The translations under genes and the position numbers were made by a program. Positions 8,269 to 18,800 of a stretch of 64,000 bases of DNA are shown in pieces; position 1 is the stretch's first letter, and each line of letters starts with the position of its first letter. Source of the DNA: UBA1127 sp965116355 (GTDB lineage: Bacteria; Chloroflexota; Dehalococcoidia; Lucifugimonadales; UBA1127); assembly GCA_965116355.1 (NCBI GenBank), contig OZ220679.1:558001-622000 (forward strand), in the 5' to 3' direction. The notes under the pieces are model-generated. The model was not told the DNA's origin, made no database searches, and saw only the letters and a program-made list of their open reading frames with translations.

Positions 8269-10074
8269 TTGAGAAATAGGCTGCCATTGGGCCGAGCGGC
8301 CCTTTCGAGGCTGCTGGAACGACCGCTTGTCTCGGTGCTGGCGTGGGTGGCGTTCCCCGTCCTGTTCTCTCTGGCCTTCGGAGACGAGCTTGCCGGAGTC
8401 TACGGGAGGCCATGGGGCCTCCTCCTCGCGTTGGCCACGATTGCTGGCGTCCTTGTGGCGCTTAGCTGGCGCTCCATACGAGAGGCGCTTCGCCCACACT
8501 TTCCGCTTACTTTGGACCTTCACTGGGGTTGGTCGCTGGTGGGCATTGCCGTTGTTCTGCGTCTCCTCCTCCTCGAATCTTTGCCGCCCGATGCGCCAAT
8601 CAGCTTCGAGGAGATCCAACTGGGCAGGGAGAGCATCCTCGTCGTGCTGGGTGACGCTCTGAAGGTTCCCTACCGGTACTCCACCCTGATGGGCACGATC
8701 GGCTTTCAGGTGACGGACAATACGCTTGATGGCCTGCGGTTCGTCTTCAAGCTGGCTGGATGCCTCTCCATTGTCGTTGTGGCGGCTACGCTCCGCAGGC
8801 TCGCCGTCGGGTGGCCGGCGACCTTGTTTGCCGTCTTCACCATGGCGACTCTCAGTTTGTTCGTGGTGGGGGGTGCCGTTGCCTACGAGAACTTCAGCGG
8901 GTTCCTCTTCGAAGCCCTGCTGCTGTACTGCGTTGCGGGGGCCATGACATCGCGCGCCAATGCGTTGGTGTGGGCCGGATTCGCGGGGATGCTGGGCGGC
9001 ATCCTGCTGCACGAATGGGTTTCCTACCAGCCCGTCGTCGCTCTGCCTCCCCTCCTCTGGCTGACCCAGGCCATATGCACCAGGGACGCCGAATGCGGTC
9101 GACGGGCGCTTCGGGCGGGCGGCGCCTACGCCGTGCTACTCGCGCTAACGGGCGCACCCGCGGTGCTGGACATCCTCACCAACCCCTCCAACACACTGCT
9201 GCTGGACCCACTGCTGAGGCATGCATGGGAGCGGGAAGCGGCGTCGCCCGACGTGGCGAGCTACCTCGCCAATTCGGGTATGCTCGTCTGGAGTTACACG
9301 AAGACCCTATTCGGCCAAAGCGTTGGAACTGCCTCCGCGCAGTATCGATTGGACGGAGGCGGTGTCATACCGCTGGTCCCCGGCACGCTGTTTGCCCTGA
9401 GCGCCCTCTATGCGCTTGCAGGGTGGGCGGGCGCGCTTGCACGGGTTAGTGCAGTCATCCTGGTCGTCATGCTCCTGGGGGCCGGCTTTCTGGCCAATGA
9501 CTTCCTGGTCGAGCGCATTGCCGCCGCACTGCCCCTCCTCATCCTGCTGGGCGGCATCTGCACGCATTCGGCCCTCGCGCGCTTCCAATCCCGCGAGGCG
9601 ACCGCCAACCTGTTCCAGCGGTACATGGTTGCCTACCTGGCGCTGTTGACCGGAGCGATCGTCTTGGCGAATGTCGCTGGCACGCTCAGGATGAGCGGCG
9701 ACGAGGCCGTGCTGCGAGAGTACCAGCACAACCAGTACGTGGTGTGCTTGACCATTGCGGAGGCACGGCGGGAGTTTGAGTTCTCGCGCGTTCACGTGTA
9801 CGCCGACAGGAGTTGCGACAAGGGAGATGACCTGTGGCTCTACCCGGACATGACGGCGGAGATTGAAACCGTCGACACGTTGCCTCGGACAACGCAGCTG
9901 GAACCCGGCACGCTGGTCGTCCTCGGGAGCGTCCACGGCCTGAGCGACCGCGCCCTCGCGGAAATGGCCTCCCTCGCCTCGATGACGGAGAGTGTCCATA
10001 CGCTGCGAAGTAGAGACAACCTCTCGGGCGCCCTCGCAACTCTGACACTCTGCTACGAATGCGGCCGCAATTGA
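8269..10074 (+). CDS. Polytopic membrane protein, GT-C/family 39-like glycosyltransferase
   Basis: About 600 residues with roughly 11-13 hydrophobic segments and a soluble C-terminal tail of ~110 residues. The layout is that of GT-C (ArnT/PMT-like, family 39) enzymes that use a lipid-linked sugar: a first luminal loop follows the early membrane segments and holds DAPISFEEIQLGR, where the acidic residues could be the catalytic pair. TTG 8269 is preferred as start because GGTGGAG lies just upstream and the result is a short basic N-terminus before the first membrane helix. ATG 8182 and GTG 8149 are in-frame alternatives without a ribosome-binding site. The C-terminal domain contains a conserved-looking Cys pair in the last residues. 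The substrate is unknown. The DUF2723 enzyme and lipid-mannose synthase at 23.6-27 kb may work in the same pathway. Family assignment is by topology more than by motif. Confidence 0.6.
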   Translation: MRNRLPLGRAALSRLLERPLVSVLAWVAFPVLFSLAFGDELAGVYGRPWGLLLALATIAGVLVALSWRSIREALRPHFPLTLDLHWGWSLVGIAVVLRLLLLESLPPDAPISFEEIQLGRESILVVLGDALKVPYRYSTLMGTIGFQVTDNTLDGLRFVFKLAGCLSIVVVAATLRRLAVGWPATLFAVFTMATLSLFVVGGAVAYENFSGFLFEALLLYCVAGAMTSRANALVWAGFAGMLGGILLHEWVSYQPVVALPPLLWLTQAICTRDAECGRRALRAGGAYAVLLALTGAPAVLDILTNPSNTLLLDPLLRHAWEREAASPDVASYLANSGMLVWSYTKTLFGQSVGTASAQYRLDGGGVIPLVPGTLFALSALYALAGWAGALARVSAVILVVMLLGAGFLANDFLVERIAAALPLLILLGGICTHSALARFQSREATANLFQRYMVAYLALLTGAIVLANVAGTLRMSGDEAVLREYQHNQYVVCLTIAEARREFEFSRVHVYADRSCDKGDDLWLYPDMTAEIETVDTLPRTTQLEPGTLVVLGSVHGLSDRALAEMASLASMTESVHTLRSRDNLSGALATLTLCYECGRN

Positions 10075-10096
10075 GAGAGCACGGAGGGCGTGACGC

Positions 10097-10112
10097 GCCC
10101 CGCACGCGGGGC
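10097..10112. terminator. GC hairpin between convergent genes
   Basis: A 6-bp perfect stem (GCCCCG/CGGGGC) with a 4-base loop lies 22 bases after the plus-strand membrane gene and before the end of the minus-strand operon. There is no T-tract, so it would be a weak intrinsic terminator at best. Confidence 0.25.
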
Positions 10113-10260
10113 CGCAAGTGGGCTCGGGTAGACGCGGTCCGGCCCGCGAGGCCCCGAACAACCCACCTTCCCCATTTGACACCCACGATCCAACCTTGGC
10201 AGCGGACCCGGCCCACACACTGCGCGGCACCGACGCCATCGCTCGGAGGAAGCTCCGTGG

Positions 10261-13200
10261 CTAGGAGCCCCGCGGCGTGGTGGCGGAGGCCGAATTGGAA
10301 TAGGGTCCGGTACCCTTGGCGTTGATGGCCCTGACCCGGTACACGTAGCGGGTGCCCGGCGTCACGTCGGTGTCGGTATAGGTGGTTGCCGTGCTGCCCG
10401 TGTCAGCCACGTGCACCAGCAGAACGGTTTCGCCGCTGCCGGGGCGCCGGCGTAGGATCTGGTAGCCCGTCACGGTCGAGTCGTCGGGCGCGTCCCAGGA
10501 GAGGGTCACTCCGCCAACGGCGGCCGTGGCCGTGAGGTTCTGGGGCGCCGGCGGCCGGGACTCGGCGACGTTCCCCACGATGATCTTCACCGTGGCAGTC
10601 CCCACGCTGCCGCGACCGTCGGTCGCCTGGACCGTCAGGGAATAGGTCGTCGTCGTCTCGTAGTCCAGGGCCGCCGCAACGGTGATGCTCCCGGTGCTGC
10701 CGCCTATGGCGAACTTCCCCGCATCGTTGCCGGCGGTGATGGCGTAGGACATCGTGTCTCCCCCCTCTGGGGCGGTGGCGGAAACGGTCCCCACCGCCGC
10801 TCCGACAGCGGCGTCCTCGGCTACCGTGAAGCTGTAGCTTGCTGCGCTGAAGACCGGGGGCCTGCAGGCCGCGGTCGTGTAGATGATGGAGTTGGAGTGG
10901 GTGCCCCAGATGGCGTCGTAGGTAACGCCGTCGCCGTGGGACTGGAGGCTGAGCTCGTAGGTCGTCCCGCAGTCCGGCCCACCCTCGGGCGCGAAGGTGT
11001 AGCTGGTGCCCGTGACCGCCTCCAGGTTCGTCCAGTCGCTGGCAGCGCTGCCCGTCCGGTACCGCATCCGGTACAGGTCCGCCCCATCGACGGCCGTCCA
11101 GGAGGCCCCGAACGTGCCGGCTACGGACTTGTAGGCCCAAGTAATCCTGGCGGGCAAGGGCGGGCCGTTCTCCGCCACGTCGGTGACGCCAACCGCCACT
11201 GGTACCGTCGCCGTCCCGCCGCGTCCGTCGGCGGCCTCCACCGTCAGGGCGTAGGCCTCGGTCGTCTCGTAGTCCAGGGCGGCGGCGACAGAAATGGCCC
11301 CCGTGCTGCCGTTGATGGAGAAGGCGCCCTCGCCGTTGCCGGCGGTGATGCTGTAGGTGAGGGTGTCCCCGGTGTCCGGGTCCGTGGCCGCGACGGTCCC
11401 CACGGCTGCGTCCATAGCGGCGTCCTCCGACACCGTGAAGCTGTAGGATGAGGAGCCGAAGGTCGGGGACCGGTTGCAGGCCTCCGTGGTGTAGGAGACC
11501 GCCGGAGACGGGATGCCCCACTCGGCAAGGTGGATCTCACCGTCCCCGTAGGCCCGCACGCGGAACTGGTAGGTCGTCGCGCAAGTCGGGCCCCCGGTGG
11601 GGCTGTAGGTCGTGGAAGTGGCCGTGGTCTCCGGCAGGGCCGACCACGTCACCGTCTCTGCATCCGCGGCGTCCGTGGTGTGGGAGGCCTCATACTTGGC
11701 CGCGCCCTCCACGGCGCCCCACGAAAGGGTGAAACTGTCGTCTGCCAGGGACGCCGCCAGGTCCGACGGCGCCGCCGGCCTTCCCTCCGGCACGTTGGTT
11801 ACGGTGATCTCCACCGTGGCGGTCCCCACCCCGCCCTTGTCATCACGGGCCTCCACCGTCAGGGTGTAGGACGGCGTGGTCTCGTAGTCCAGCGCCTGCC
11901 ACACCAGGATGTCCCCGCCGTTCCCGGCGATGATGAACCGCTCGCCGACGTTCCCCGCCGTGATGTAGTAGTAGACGTTGACGCCGAAGGTGTCCCCCGC
12001 GTCCTGGTCCGTCGCCGAGACCGTCCCCACCGTCGTCCAGGCCGGGGTCGACTCCGCCACGGAGAAGCTGTAGCTGTCCTGGGCGAAGACCGGGGCGTCG
12101 TTGGCGTCCATCACGACGACCTCCGCGGTCACCGTTGCGGCGTTGGTCCCGTCGCTTGCCTGCACCGTGATGGCGTGGGACGCCGTGGTTTCGAAGTCCA
12201 GGATCCCGGCCACGGTGACCGCTCCTGTGCTCCCGTTGATGGCGAAGAGGTCGTCGTCGTTCCCCGCTGTAATGCTGTACGCCACCGTGTCTCCGTTGGG
12301 GTCCGTGGCCGACACCGTCCCCACCGCCGTCCCGGCCGCTGCGTTCTCGGCGATGGTGAAGGCGTAGGTTTCCTTGCCGAAGACCGGGGTCACGCAGGCG
12401 GTTGTGGTGGCCGTCACCGCCGCCGATGGGTCGCCCCACGCCGCCCCGTAGGTGGTCCCGTCTCCATAGGCGCTCAGGCGAAACTGGTGGGCGGTCCCGC
12501 ACCGTAGGCCATCCACCATGAACGACGTCCCGGTTATGGCGTCATCGGCCACCGTCCAGTAGCCGGGGACGCTGTCCCGGTACTCCACCCGGTACTTGGT
12601 GGCGTTGGCGGCCACAGGCCAGGTGAGCGGTACGCCGGTCTCTCCCACCGTGCCCGCCGCGGGCGCTCCCGGCGCCGGGGGGTTGCAGGCGGGGAGGTTC
12701 AAGGACGACAGGTCGTTGGTGGCCACGCTCCGGAGCGCCAGTGGCACGCATCCCGTCAGGCTGTTCCCCGACAGCTTGAGGGACTGGAGGTTGTGGAGCC
12801 ACCCCAGCTCCGCCGGGATGTCCCCCGTCAGGCTGTTCCCGCTCAGGTCCAAGTGGGTCAGCGCGAGCAGGCGCCCCAGTCCCCCTGGAATGCCTCCGGT
12901 CAGGCTCTTGTTGGGCAGCTCGATCTTCGTCACTCGGGCGGGTACGCCCGCCGTCGTCACCCCCGTCCAGTTCCCCATGGCCAGGCTGGCACTCCAGTTC
13001 AGCGTCCCCGTGCCCCGTAGTGCGTCCATCCTGTCCACCAGCACTTCACAGTCACGCACGAGGTCACCATTGGTGTTCGGGCTCGTCACCGCCGTCCCCG
13101 AGGCGCAACTGTAGGCCGCCGGCGGCTGCGCCGGAGTGAAGGTGGCCGTCGACCCGTCTCCCGGCGTGATGTCCCCGTACGCCCCGATGTTCCGGTAGTA

Positions 13201-14277
13201 CTGGGTTAGCCCAGACACATTGGGGATCCGGGCAGGCGCCGTATTCGCCGACCTTCCCGAGGCCCCGCCGGACGTTGTGGCCGCCACGATCCGCGCTTTC
13301 AGGTTTGCCAGCGTCTGGGTGTACTCCGGGTCTCCCGCCGGCGCCCCGTACCGCACTGCCTGCACCACTCCCGCGTCGTCCCTCTGCAGGTCCCACTGAT
13401 CAATGGCTTGCCACGCCTCGAAGGCGATGGCGTTGTGGGCCCCCATCGGCGCCAGAAAGACCACACCCTCCCGGCCGCCCACCATCTCACGCAGCACCGC
13501 CTCCGCCTCCCGCGCCAAGCTGTCCAGATGCCCCTGGTACTCGCCTGCGCTCATCAACTGGCCCCCTCCCAGTACGCCAGCCTCGTGCTCCACCCGGTAC
13601 AAGTCGTACCCGTGGGCCTCACCCATCCGGTCGTAGGCCACCTTCAGAGTGGAGGGCCCCGCCCCCAGGATGTACTCGGGCACCTCGTACGTCGCGAAGC
13701 ACGTCAGGAACCGGTACTCCTCCGACAGCCCACCCTCTATCATCGACGTGAAGTTAGCCTTGGCCGTCTCAAGATACGCTGGGGCCGCGGCGCTCAGGGT
13801 CGCATTAAAGAGTGCCTCCAGATACTTCGCATCGGGAGTGCTCTCATCCGTACCCAGGTCCAACCAGAACCTCACGGCACCTTCCCGCTGTTGGGCGGTT
13901 CTGGCGATGCCACGCCACTCGCACTGAACGGTGCTCGCCGCCGTCCCTCGGAATACGATGTGGACGGGCGACGCCGACGCCAGCCGCAGCCCCTTTGCCA
14001 GCACCTCTTCAACTGTCCCGCTCGGCTCACCGCCCAACGCGCCCCCGCCATTTGGCCGGGAGTTGAAGGGATCCATGCGACTGACGTTGCGGAGCGCGCA
14101 CTCCTCAAGGTGCGCCCTCTCGCCGCTGCAGGGAAGAGCACTGGCCGACGCACTGCCTTCAGGCGTTGTCGCGTCCTCAATCATCGCTCCGCCCTGCCCC
14201 ATTGCCGCCACTGCCAACAAGGCGGCAATCACCCCGAGTCCCAAAATGAAGCCCAGGCCGAATGCGCGTTTTTTCAT
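10261..14277 (-). CDS. Secreted multidomain protein: LRR, Fn3 and cadherin repeats
   Basis: The product has 1338 residues. ATG 14277 overlaps the preceding gene's stop by four bases (ATGA), which decides the start over the longer frame at 14355. Residues 1-30 are a signal peptide (MKKRAFGLGFILGLGVIAAL). A unique ~370-residue domain follows, then leucine-rich repeats near 445-510 (SGNSLTGDIPAELG type). After these come alternating Fn3-like and cadherin-like domains. At least four cadherin-like units show the SFTVAEDAAVGAAVGTVSAT and FAINGSTGAV pattern with Ca-binding acidic residues, and a final Fn3 closes the protein. It is probably an exported adhesive or scaffold protein and is last in a three-gene operon with a PD40 lipoprotein and a metzincin-like protein. 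No sortase, autotransporter or type IX signal is visible. Domain calls are confident; its ligand is unknown. Confidence 0.85.
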   Translation of the reverse strand: MKKRAFGLGFILGLGVIAALLAVAAMGQGGAMIEDATTPEGSASASALPCSGERAHLEECALRNVSRMDPFNSRPNGGGALGGEPSGTVEEVLAKGLRLASASPVHIVFRGTAASTVQCEWRGIARTAQQREGAVRFWLDLGTDESTPDAKYLEALFNATLSAAAPAYLETAKANFTSMIEGGLSEEYRFLTCFATYEVPEYILGAGPSTLKVAYDRMGEAHGYDLYRVEHEAGVLGGGQLMSAGEYQGHLDSLAREAEAVLREMVGGREGVVFLAPMGAHNAIAFEAWQAIDQWDLQRDDAGVVQAVRYGAPAGDPEYTQTLANLKARIVAATTSGGASGRSANTAPARIPNVSGLTQYYRNIGAYGDITPGDGSTATFTPAQPPAAYSCASGTAVTSPNTNGDLVRDCEVLVDRMDALRGTGTLNWSASLAMGNWTGVTTAGVPARVTKIELPNKSLTGGIPGGLGRLLALTHLDLSGNSLTGDIPAELGWLHNLQSLKLSGNSLTGCVPLALRSVATNDLSSLNLPACNPPAPGAPAAGTVGETGVPLTWPVAANATKYRVEYRDSVPGYWTVADDAITGTSFMVDGLRCGTAHQFRLSAYGDGTTYGAAWGDPSAAVTATTTACVTPVFGKETYAFTIAENAAAGTAVGTVSATDPNGDTVAYSITAGNDDDLFAINGSTGAVTVAGILDFETTASHAITVQASDGTNAATVTAEVVVMDANDAPVFAQDSYSFSVAESTPAWTTVGTVSATDQDAGDTFGVNVYYYITAGNVGERFIIAGNGGDILVWQALDYETTPSYTLTVEARDDKGGVGTATVEITVTNVPEGRPAAPSDLAASLADDSFTLSWGAVEGAAKYEASHTTDAADAETVTWSALPETTATSTTYSPTGGPTCATTYQFRVRAYGDGEIHLAEWGIPSPAVSYTTEACNRSPTFGSSSYSFTVSEDAAMDAAVGTVAATDPDTGDTLTYSITAGNGEGAFSINGSTGAISVAAALDYETTEAYALTVEAADGRGGTATVPVAVGVTDVAENGPPLPARITWAYKSVAGTFGASWTAVDGADLYRMRYRTGSAASDWTNLEAVTGTSYTFAPEGGPDCGTTYELSLQSHGDGVTYDAIWGTHSNSIIYTTAACRPPVFSAASYSFTVAEDAAVGAAVGTVSATAPEGGDTMSYAITAGNDAGKFAIGGSTGSITVAAALDYETTTTYSLTVQATDGRGSVGTATVKIIVGNVAESRPPAPQNLTATAAVGGVTLSWDAPDDSTVTGYQILRRRPGSGETVLLVHVADTGSTATTYTDTDVTPGTRYVYRVRAINAKGTGPYSNSASATTPRGS

Positions 14278-15797
14278 GAGGTTTCTGCCTTCCCTTCTTC
14301 GCAGCGCGGGAATCCGTAGGAGTAAGGCGCCGTCGCTTGGTTCCATGTCGGCCACAGAGCATCAGGAATGCAGGTGACCCCACTGGAGGCGTGCCAGACG
14401 CTTTCCTCGCGCTTTCCCTTCCAGGCGAGGAGCCGCAGATCTGAACCATTCCTGTTCACGACCGCGAGAACATGCGGGGCGGATGACCCGCCACCGTTGG
14501 GCCCATAGTAGAGGGCTATCGTCGATCCATCAGGCGACCAAGCCGCTTGCGTTGCACGCCCACCCGTGGGATTGAGCCATGCCGTCTGAGCGTCGTTGCT
14601 GTCCACAGCCAGCACATATGGTTCGCTTTCGGCTGGAACAATGAGCAGCTCCTGCCCGTTCGGCGACCAAGCAAGCTGGAGGGCTCCGTGCGTCTGCACC
14701 AGTTCCCTGTAACCCACCCCATCGGCCCCGATGGTGTAGATCAGGGAACGGTTACTCCTCCCATCACTCCACCGCGCGACGGCCAGAACGTCGCCGTCAG
14801 GGGACCAAGACGGTCGCCCCATCGCATCGCCAATCCTGGTGACGTCGCTGCCGAGGATAGGCCCGTCGTTAGGAACGGTGTAGAGAGCGAGTTGGGGCCT
14901 CGCGTCCTCATAGGGTCCCTCGTAGGCCACGTATGCCAGGTGCTTTCCATCGGGCGACCATACCGGGGCGAACAGCCCAACTCGTGTGGCCGCGTGGAAT
15001 ATTCGTAGCCTTGGCAAGTACCCATCCGATGCCAATAACCACGTCGCAAGGCGCACGTCATCCAGAGACTCGGGGCCATACAGGCCCACGGGGAATCCGC
15101 TGGCAGTGGACTCCCGAATGAAGGCCACCCTTGTCCCATCGGGCGACCACACCGGGTGGCTTGCGAATGCGGCACTATCTGTCAATGGCTCTTGTCCGGT
15201 ACCGTCAACGCCTACGATGGCAATGTCGAATTGGGTGTAACCTCTCCCCTCCCGTGTCACCGGGCCCTGACGGTACACAATCCGGTCGCCATTCGGGGAG
15301 AGATCCGCATAGAAGCCGTTGTAAGCGCCTTCCGCCCCCGGGCGTGGGTCGGTATCGATCACCTCGCGCACGCCGATTCCCTCCGTGTCAACCACCAACA
15401 GCCTGCCGCCAACATTGAAGACCAGATGCGTGCCGTCCTTGCTCCAGTGCAGGACATGGCTGGGATAGTGGTTCAGCCGAGCCCCGTTACAGTCTGGGCA
15501 CACCACGGAGGGCGTCGCCGTCGGCACAGAGACCCTCGTGGGGGGCGTCGGTGTCGGCGAGCGAACCGGCGTCGCAGCGGGGGCCGGCTCGGGAGAGGGC
15601 ATCGGCACTACAGTAGGCGTCAGCGCCGGGGAAGGCGCCGGCGCCGCAGTGGGCGTCAACGCAGACGAGGATACGGTCACCACACTGGGGGTCTGCAGTG
15701 CCTCATCCTGGCAAGCTCCTAGCGTCCAGGCAAGGGCCGACACGAGAATGGCTGTACCCAAGCCTCGAAGGAATCTCTGTACGACGTTCCAAGGCAT
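14274..15797 (-). CDS. WD40/PD40 beta-propeller lipoprotein (TolB-like)
   Basis: This 507-residue protein begins with a lipoprotein signal (SALAWTLGACQ, lipid-accepting Cys-29), followed by a Thr/Pro/Ala linker to about residue 95. The rest is a beta-propeller with repeated PD40 signatures: HPVWSPDGTRVAFIRES, APVWSPDGKHLAYVAYE, RPSWSPDGDVLAVARW, QLAWSPNGQELLIVPAE and QAAWSPDGSTIALYYG. Two or three more blades are less regular. PD40 propellers typically mediate protein or glycan binding at the cell surface. The gene starts four bases after the metzincin-like gene stop and ends overlapping the LRR/cadherin gene, so the three are translationally linked. No enzymatic residues were seen. Confidence 0.9.
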   Translation of the reverse strand: MPWNVVQRFLRGLGTAILVSALAWTLGACQDEALQTPSVVTVSSSALTPTAAPAPSPALTPTVVPMPSPEPAPAATPVRSPTPTPPTRVSVPTATPSVVCPDCNGARLNHYPSHVLHWSKDGTHLVFNVGGRLLVVDTEGIGVREVIDTDPRPGAEGAYNGFYADLSPNGDRIVYRQGPVTREGRGYTQFDIAIVGVDGTGQEPLTDSAAFASHPVWSPDGTRVAFIRESTASGFPVGLYGPESLDDVRLATWLLASDGYLPRLRIFHAATRVGLFAPVWSPDGKHLAYVAYEGPYEDARPQLALYTVPNDGPILGSDVTRIGDAMGRPSWSPDGDVLAVARWSDGRSNRSLIYTIGADGVGYRELVQTHGALQLAWSPNGQELLIVPAESEPYVLAVDSNDAQTAWLNPTGGRATQAAWSPDGSTIALYYGPNGGGSSAPHVLAVVNRNGSDLRLLAWKGKREESVWHASSGVTCIPDALWPTWNQATAPYSYGFPRCEEGKAETS

Positions 15798-15801
15798 CGT
15801 G

Positions 15802-18800
15802 TCAGCTACCCCTCTGCTGCGATTGATACAACGCGAATATGGCCAAGATGTCCAAGGGATTGGGTGAACAGCTATACTCTACCCTCCTGCTATAGCTCAT
15901 GACGGAATCTCGCATATGCGGGTGATGGATCCCCTGCTCGTCGCCCGGTGGCCCCGTCTTGCCGTAACCTATGCCGAGGGCATGCCCGAATTCGTGCACC
16001 ATGGTCTTATAGACTCCACTCACGCCGCCAAGACTGCACGAGTTGAAGGGGACCTCACCTCGGTCAGCGACGTCATCCGCACCCGGCAGAATCAATGAGG
16101 CGTTTTCATATTTGCTTCGCCGCAAGACGATGTCCGTGGTGATGACGAGCTTGCCGTCGATTGGTGTTCTACTTGTTGACGCACACGGATTGTCACACCA
16201 TCCTTGGCCCACCTTCTTCGATACCTCTTGGAAGACAACGAATGGCAAACCCGTGCCGGCAAAGCGAGTGGTGGTGTCATCGATCATCCACACCTCATTC
16301 ACCTTGGCATCCTCGCCTCGTAACCCCGCGACGCCCGAAACGTCCAACCCTACGAGCAACGCTTGAATGTGTTTGCGAACCTCCTTTATGGGTTCTTCAG
16401 GGATTTGAATGTCTTCATCATGTATGGTATCGAGTGTGTCCTGCGTCACCTCGTCAATGAACTTGGCCGGGTAGCCGACACAGTCCAGGTCGTTTTCCGC
16501 CGTGGTGATCCAGCCATCGGTGGCTAGGTCCCACTGACTGGCAGCATGGCGAATGAGTTTCCGCCAAGCCTCCTTCCGTTCTGCGTCACCTGGGAATGTA
16601 TCCTCGCAGAACGCGTAGGAATAGGTCCTGTCCGAAAGCCATTGGTTCAAGGGGAATCCGGCGATCCACTCCCCGCCATGGGCTCCGGCTCCTGCGGCGC
16701 GGGTCGAAGACCAGACGTAGAACTCCCGGGCAGAGAAGCCGTCGCTTTTCGACAGCTCCTCATCCGTCTTGTACGTGAGCTGGACGGCGTAGACCTGACC
16801 GGACGCATGCCCCGGACCAGTAAGCCCGGTAATCGTGTACTGGCGGGTGCTTGCCGGCAGGTCGGGTGATTCGAACCACTTGGCACCGACGGCAATCGCT
16901 TGCGGACGCCAGCCATAGTGGGCATGCGGATGACCATTGTAGCCTGCCATCCTCCGCCAGCGGACTGTGTACCCTTCCGCGTCGGGAACCTCTGCCCACT
17001 TGACCACAGCCTTCCCACTGTTCACGCCCCGGCCAAGGCTGTGCCCATTGATGCTGAGGATGGGGGAGTCACGGACGACGACGGGAGCGCTCAGCCGGTC
17101 GGGCCGGCCGCTCTCCTGCGCTCGAACACGGAACTCATAGGCAAATGGGTCGTGACCCAATCCCTTGCCGTCGACGATGGAGTCCAGGGAGAACTCGCGC
17201 AGGGTGCCAGTTAGGGACGGTGTAGTGTGGGTGGATGCTGCAGTCCACCCCCCGCCGGCCGCCTGGTACTCCACCACATAGCGGGCGCCAAGGGAAGTCG
17301 GTTGCCAGACCAATCGGGCCCTGCGCTCTGGCAGGGGAATCACGTCAAGGTCAAACCTTTCGCGAATGGTGACGACAGCGGTCCTGGGATTGCCTGCGGC
17401 GACGGCGGCCGGCAGGGTCCCGAAGCCGAGGTTGACGGTCTCGCCGTCGTCGCTGACCGTGTCGCGTTTGGCGGTGAAGGCGAAGGACGTGGACCGCTGG
17501 CCGGCGGGGATGTTCACCTGAACCTGCCCCGCTGAGAGGCCAGAGATCGTGTAGTCGACGCTCTCCGCCGTGCCGTTCGCCACGGTGACCGGGATGCGGA
17601 GGGCTGAGGTGTGCGTGCCGCTGAGCTGGACGCCGATGTCTATTTCTGACCCTTCCGTGACGGTGTAGGTCGACGCGCTGAACCGCACCCTCAGCCGTTC
17701 GTCCTTCGGCTCCTTAATGGTGAGGGTGGCGGCCCCGGGCGTTCCTTTCAGCACCCCCGTCGGCAGCGTGCCGATGCCGAGGTTGACGGTCTCGTCATCA
17801 CGGTCGGCGTCGGCATGGGTCTGGATGGTGAAGGTCGCGGGCGTGGGGGTGGTGCAGGCTGAGAAGGCCAATCCCGCCGATGGAAGGCTGGAGACGGTGT
17901 AGTCGCTGGCCTCCGCCGTCCCGGCGGTGACGGAGACGGGGATGGCGAGGGCCTGATGGGAGGGGTTGGAGAGGGAGACGCCGATGGTGGCCGTCGCCCC
18001 CTCGGCCACCTCGTAAGCGGCGGCGCCGAACTTCACCGTCGGCGTGAGATCGTTGTCAGTGATGGCCACCGTGGCGCTGTTGGCATCCCCGATGACGAAG
18101 CGCCCGATGGTATCATCGGCGGTCCCGGCGAGCCCCTCGGTCTGCAGGCCGGGGCTGAAGGTGAAGGCCGTAATCGTGACGGTCAGGCTGCCGTTGGGTT
18201 CGTCGGCGGTGTCGGTTGTCGGGATGCGCAGGGTGTATCTCCCCGAGGTGCCCGTGAGGGTGACCTGGGTAGGCACGTCATCGTTGTTCGGGACACAACT
18301 CCCAGTCGGAAGTTGGTGGGAGATGGTCAGCCTCGCCTCGTTGTGGGCAAGCAGCGGGGCCGGGTCCACGGTGAAGATGAACTCGGCCGTCGCTCCTTCC
18401 GTGATGTCAGCGTCGGCCGCTTGAACCTCCGCCACAAGCTTGCACGGAAGATCGATGGTGAGACTTGCCGCGGGACCGAAGGTCGTCGAATGGGGGGACC
18501 CGTCACCCTTGGCCTTGACCCGCAACTCCACCTTGACGGTCTTGGCGTTATTGGCGCAGTGGGTCTGCCGGTCGGTGCTGGAGATGGGGACCAGCTTCCT
18601 TTCGCCGCTCCCGTCAGTGCCCTGGGTAGTGAAGTTCCCGGTCCCGCCCACCCGCTTCGTCACTTGGTAGACGGCGTCTGCATGCACCTCGTCCCACTCG
18701 ATGGTGACGGAGCCGAATCCCCAGAACCTGAGTCTGAGGTTCTCCGGTGCCGGCGCCAGGGGCGCCGGCGTCGGCCCTGGCGGCACCGGCGTTGGGGTGG

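Noticed and set aside
7825..9012. A 395-residue minus-strand frame
   Set aside because: Most of it lies antisense to the membrane protein gene and is low-complexity Gln/Arg/Glu. Only the part before 8.1 kb might be a relic.
10097..10112. A strong intrinsic terminator between the convergent genes
   Set aside because: The hairpin has no T-run on either strand, so it is kept only as a weak call.
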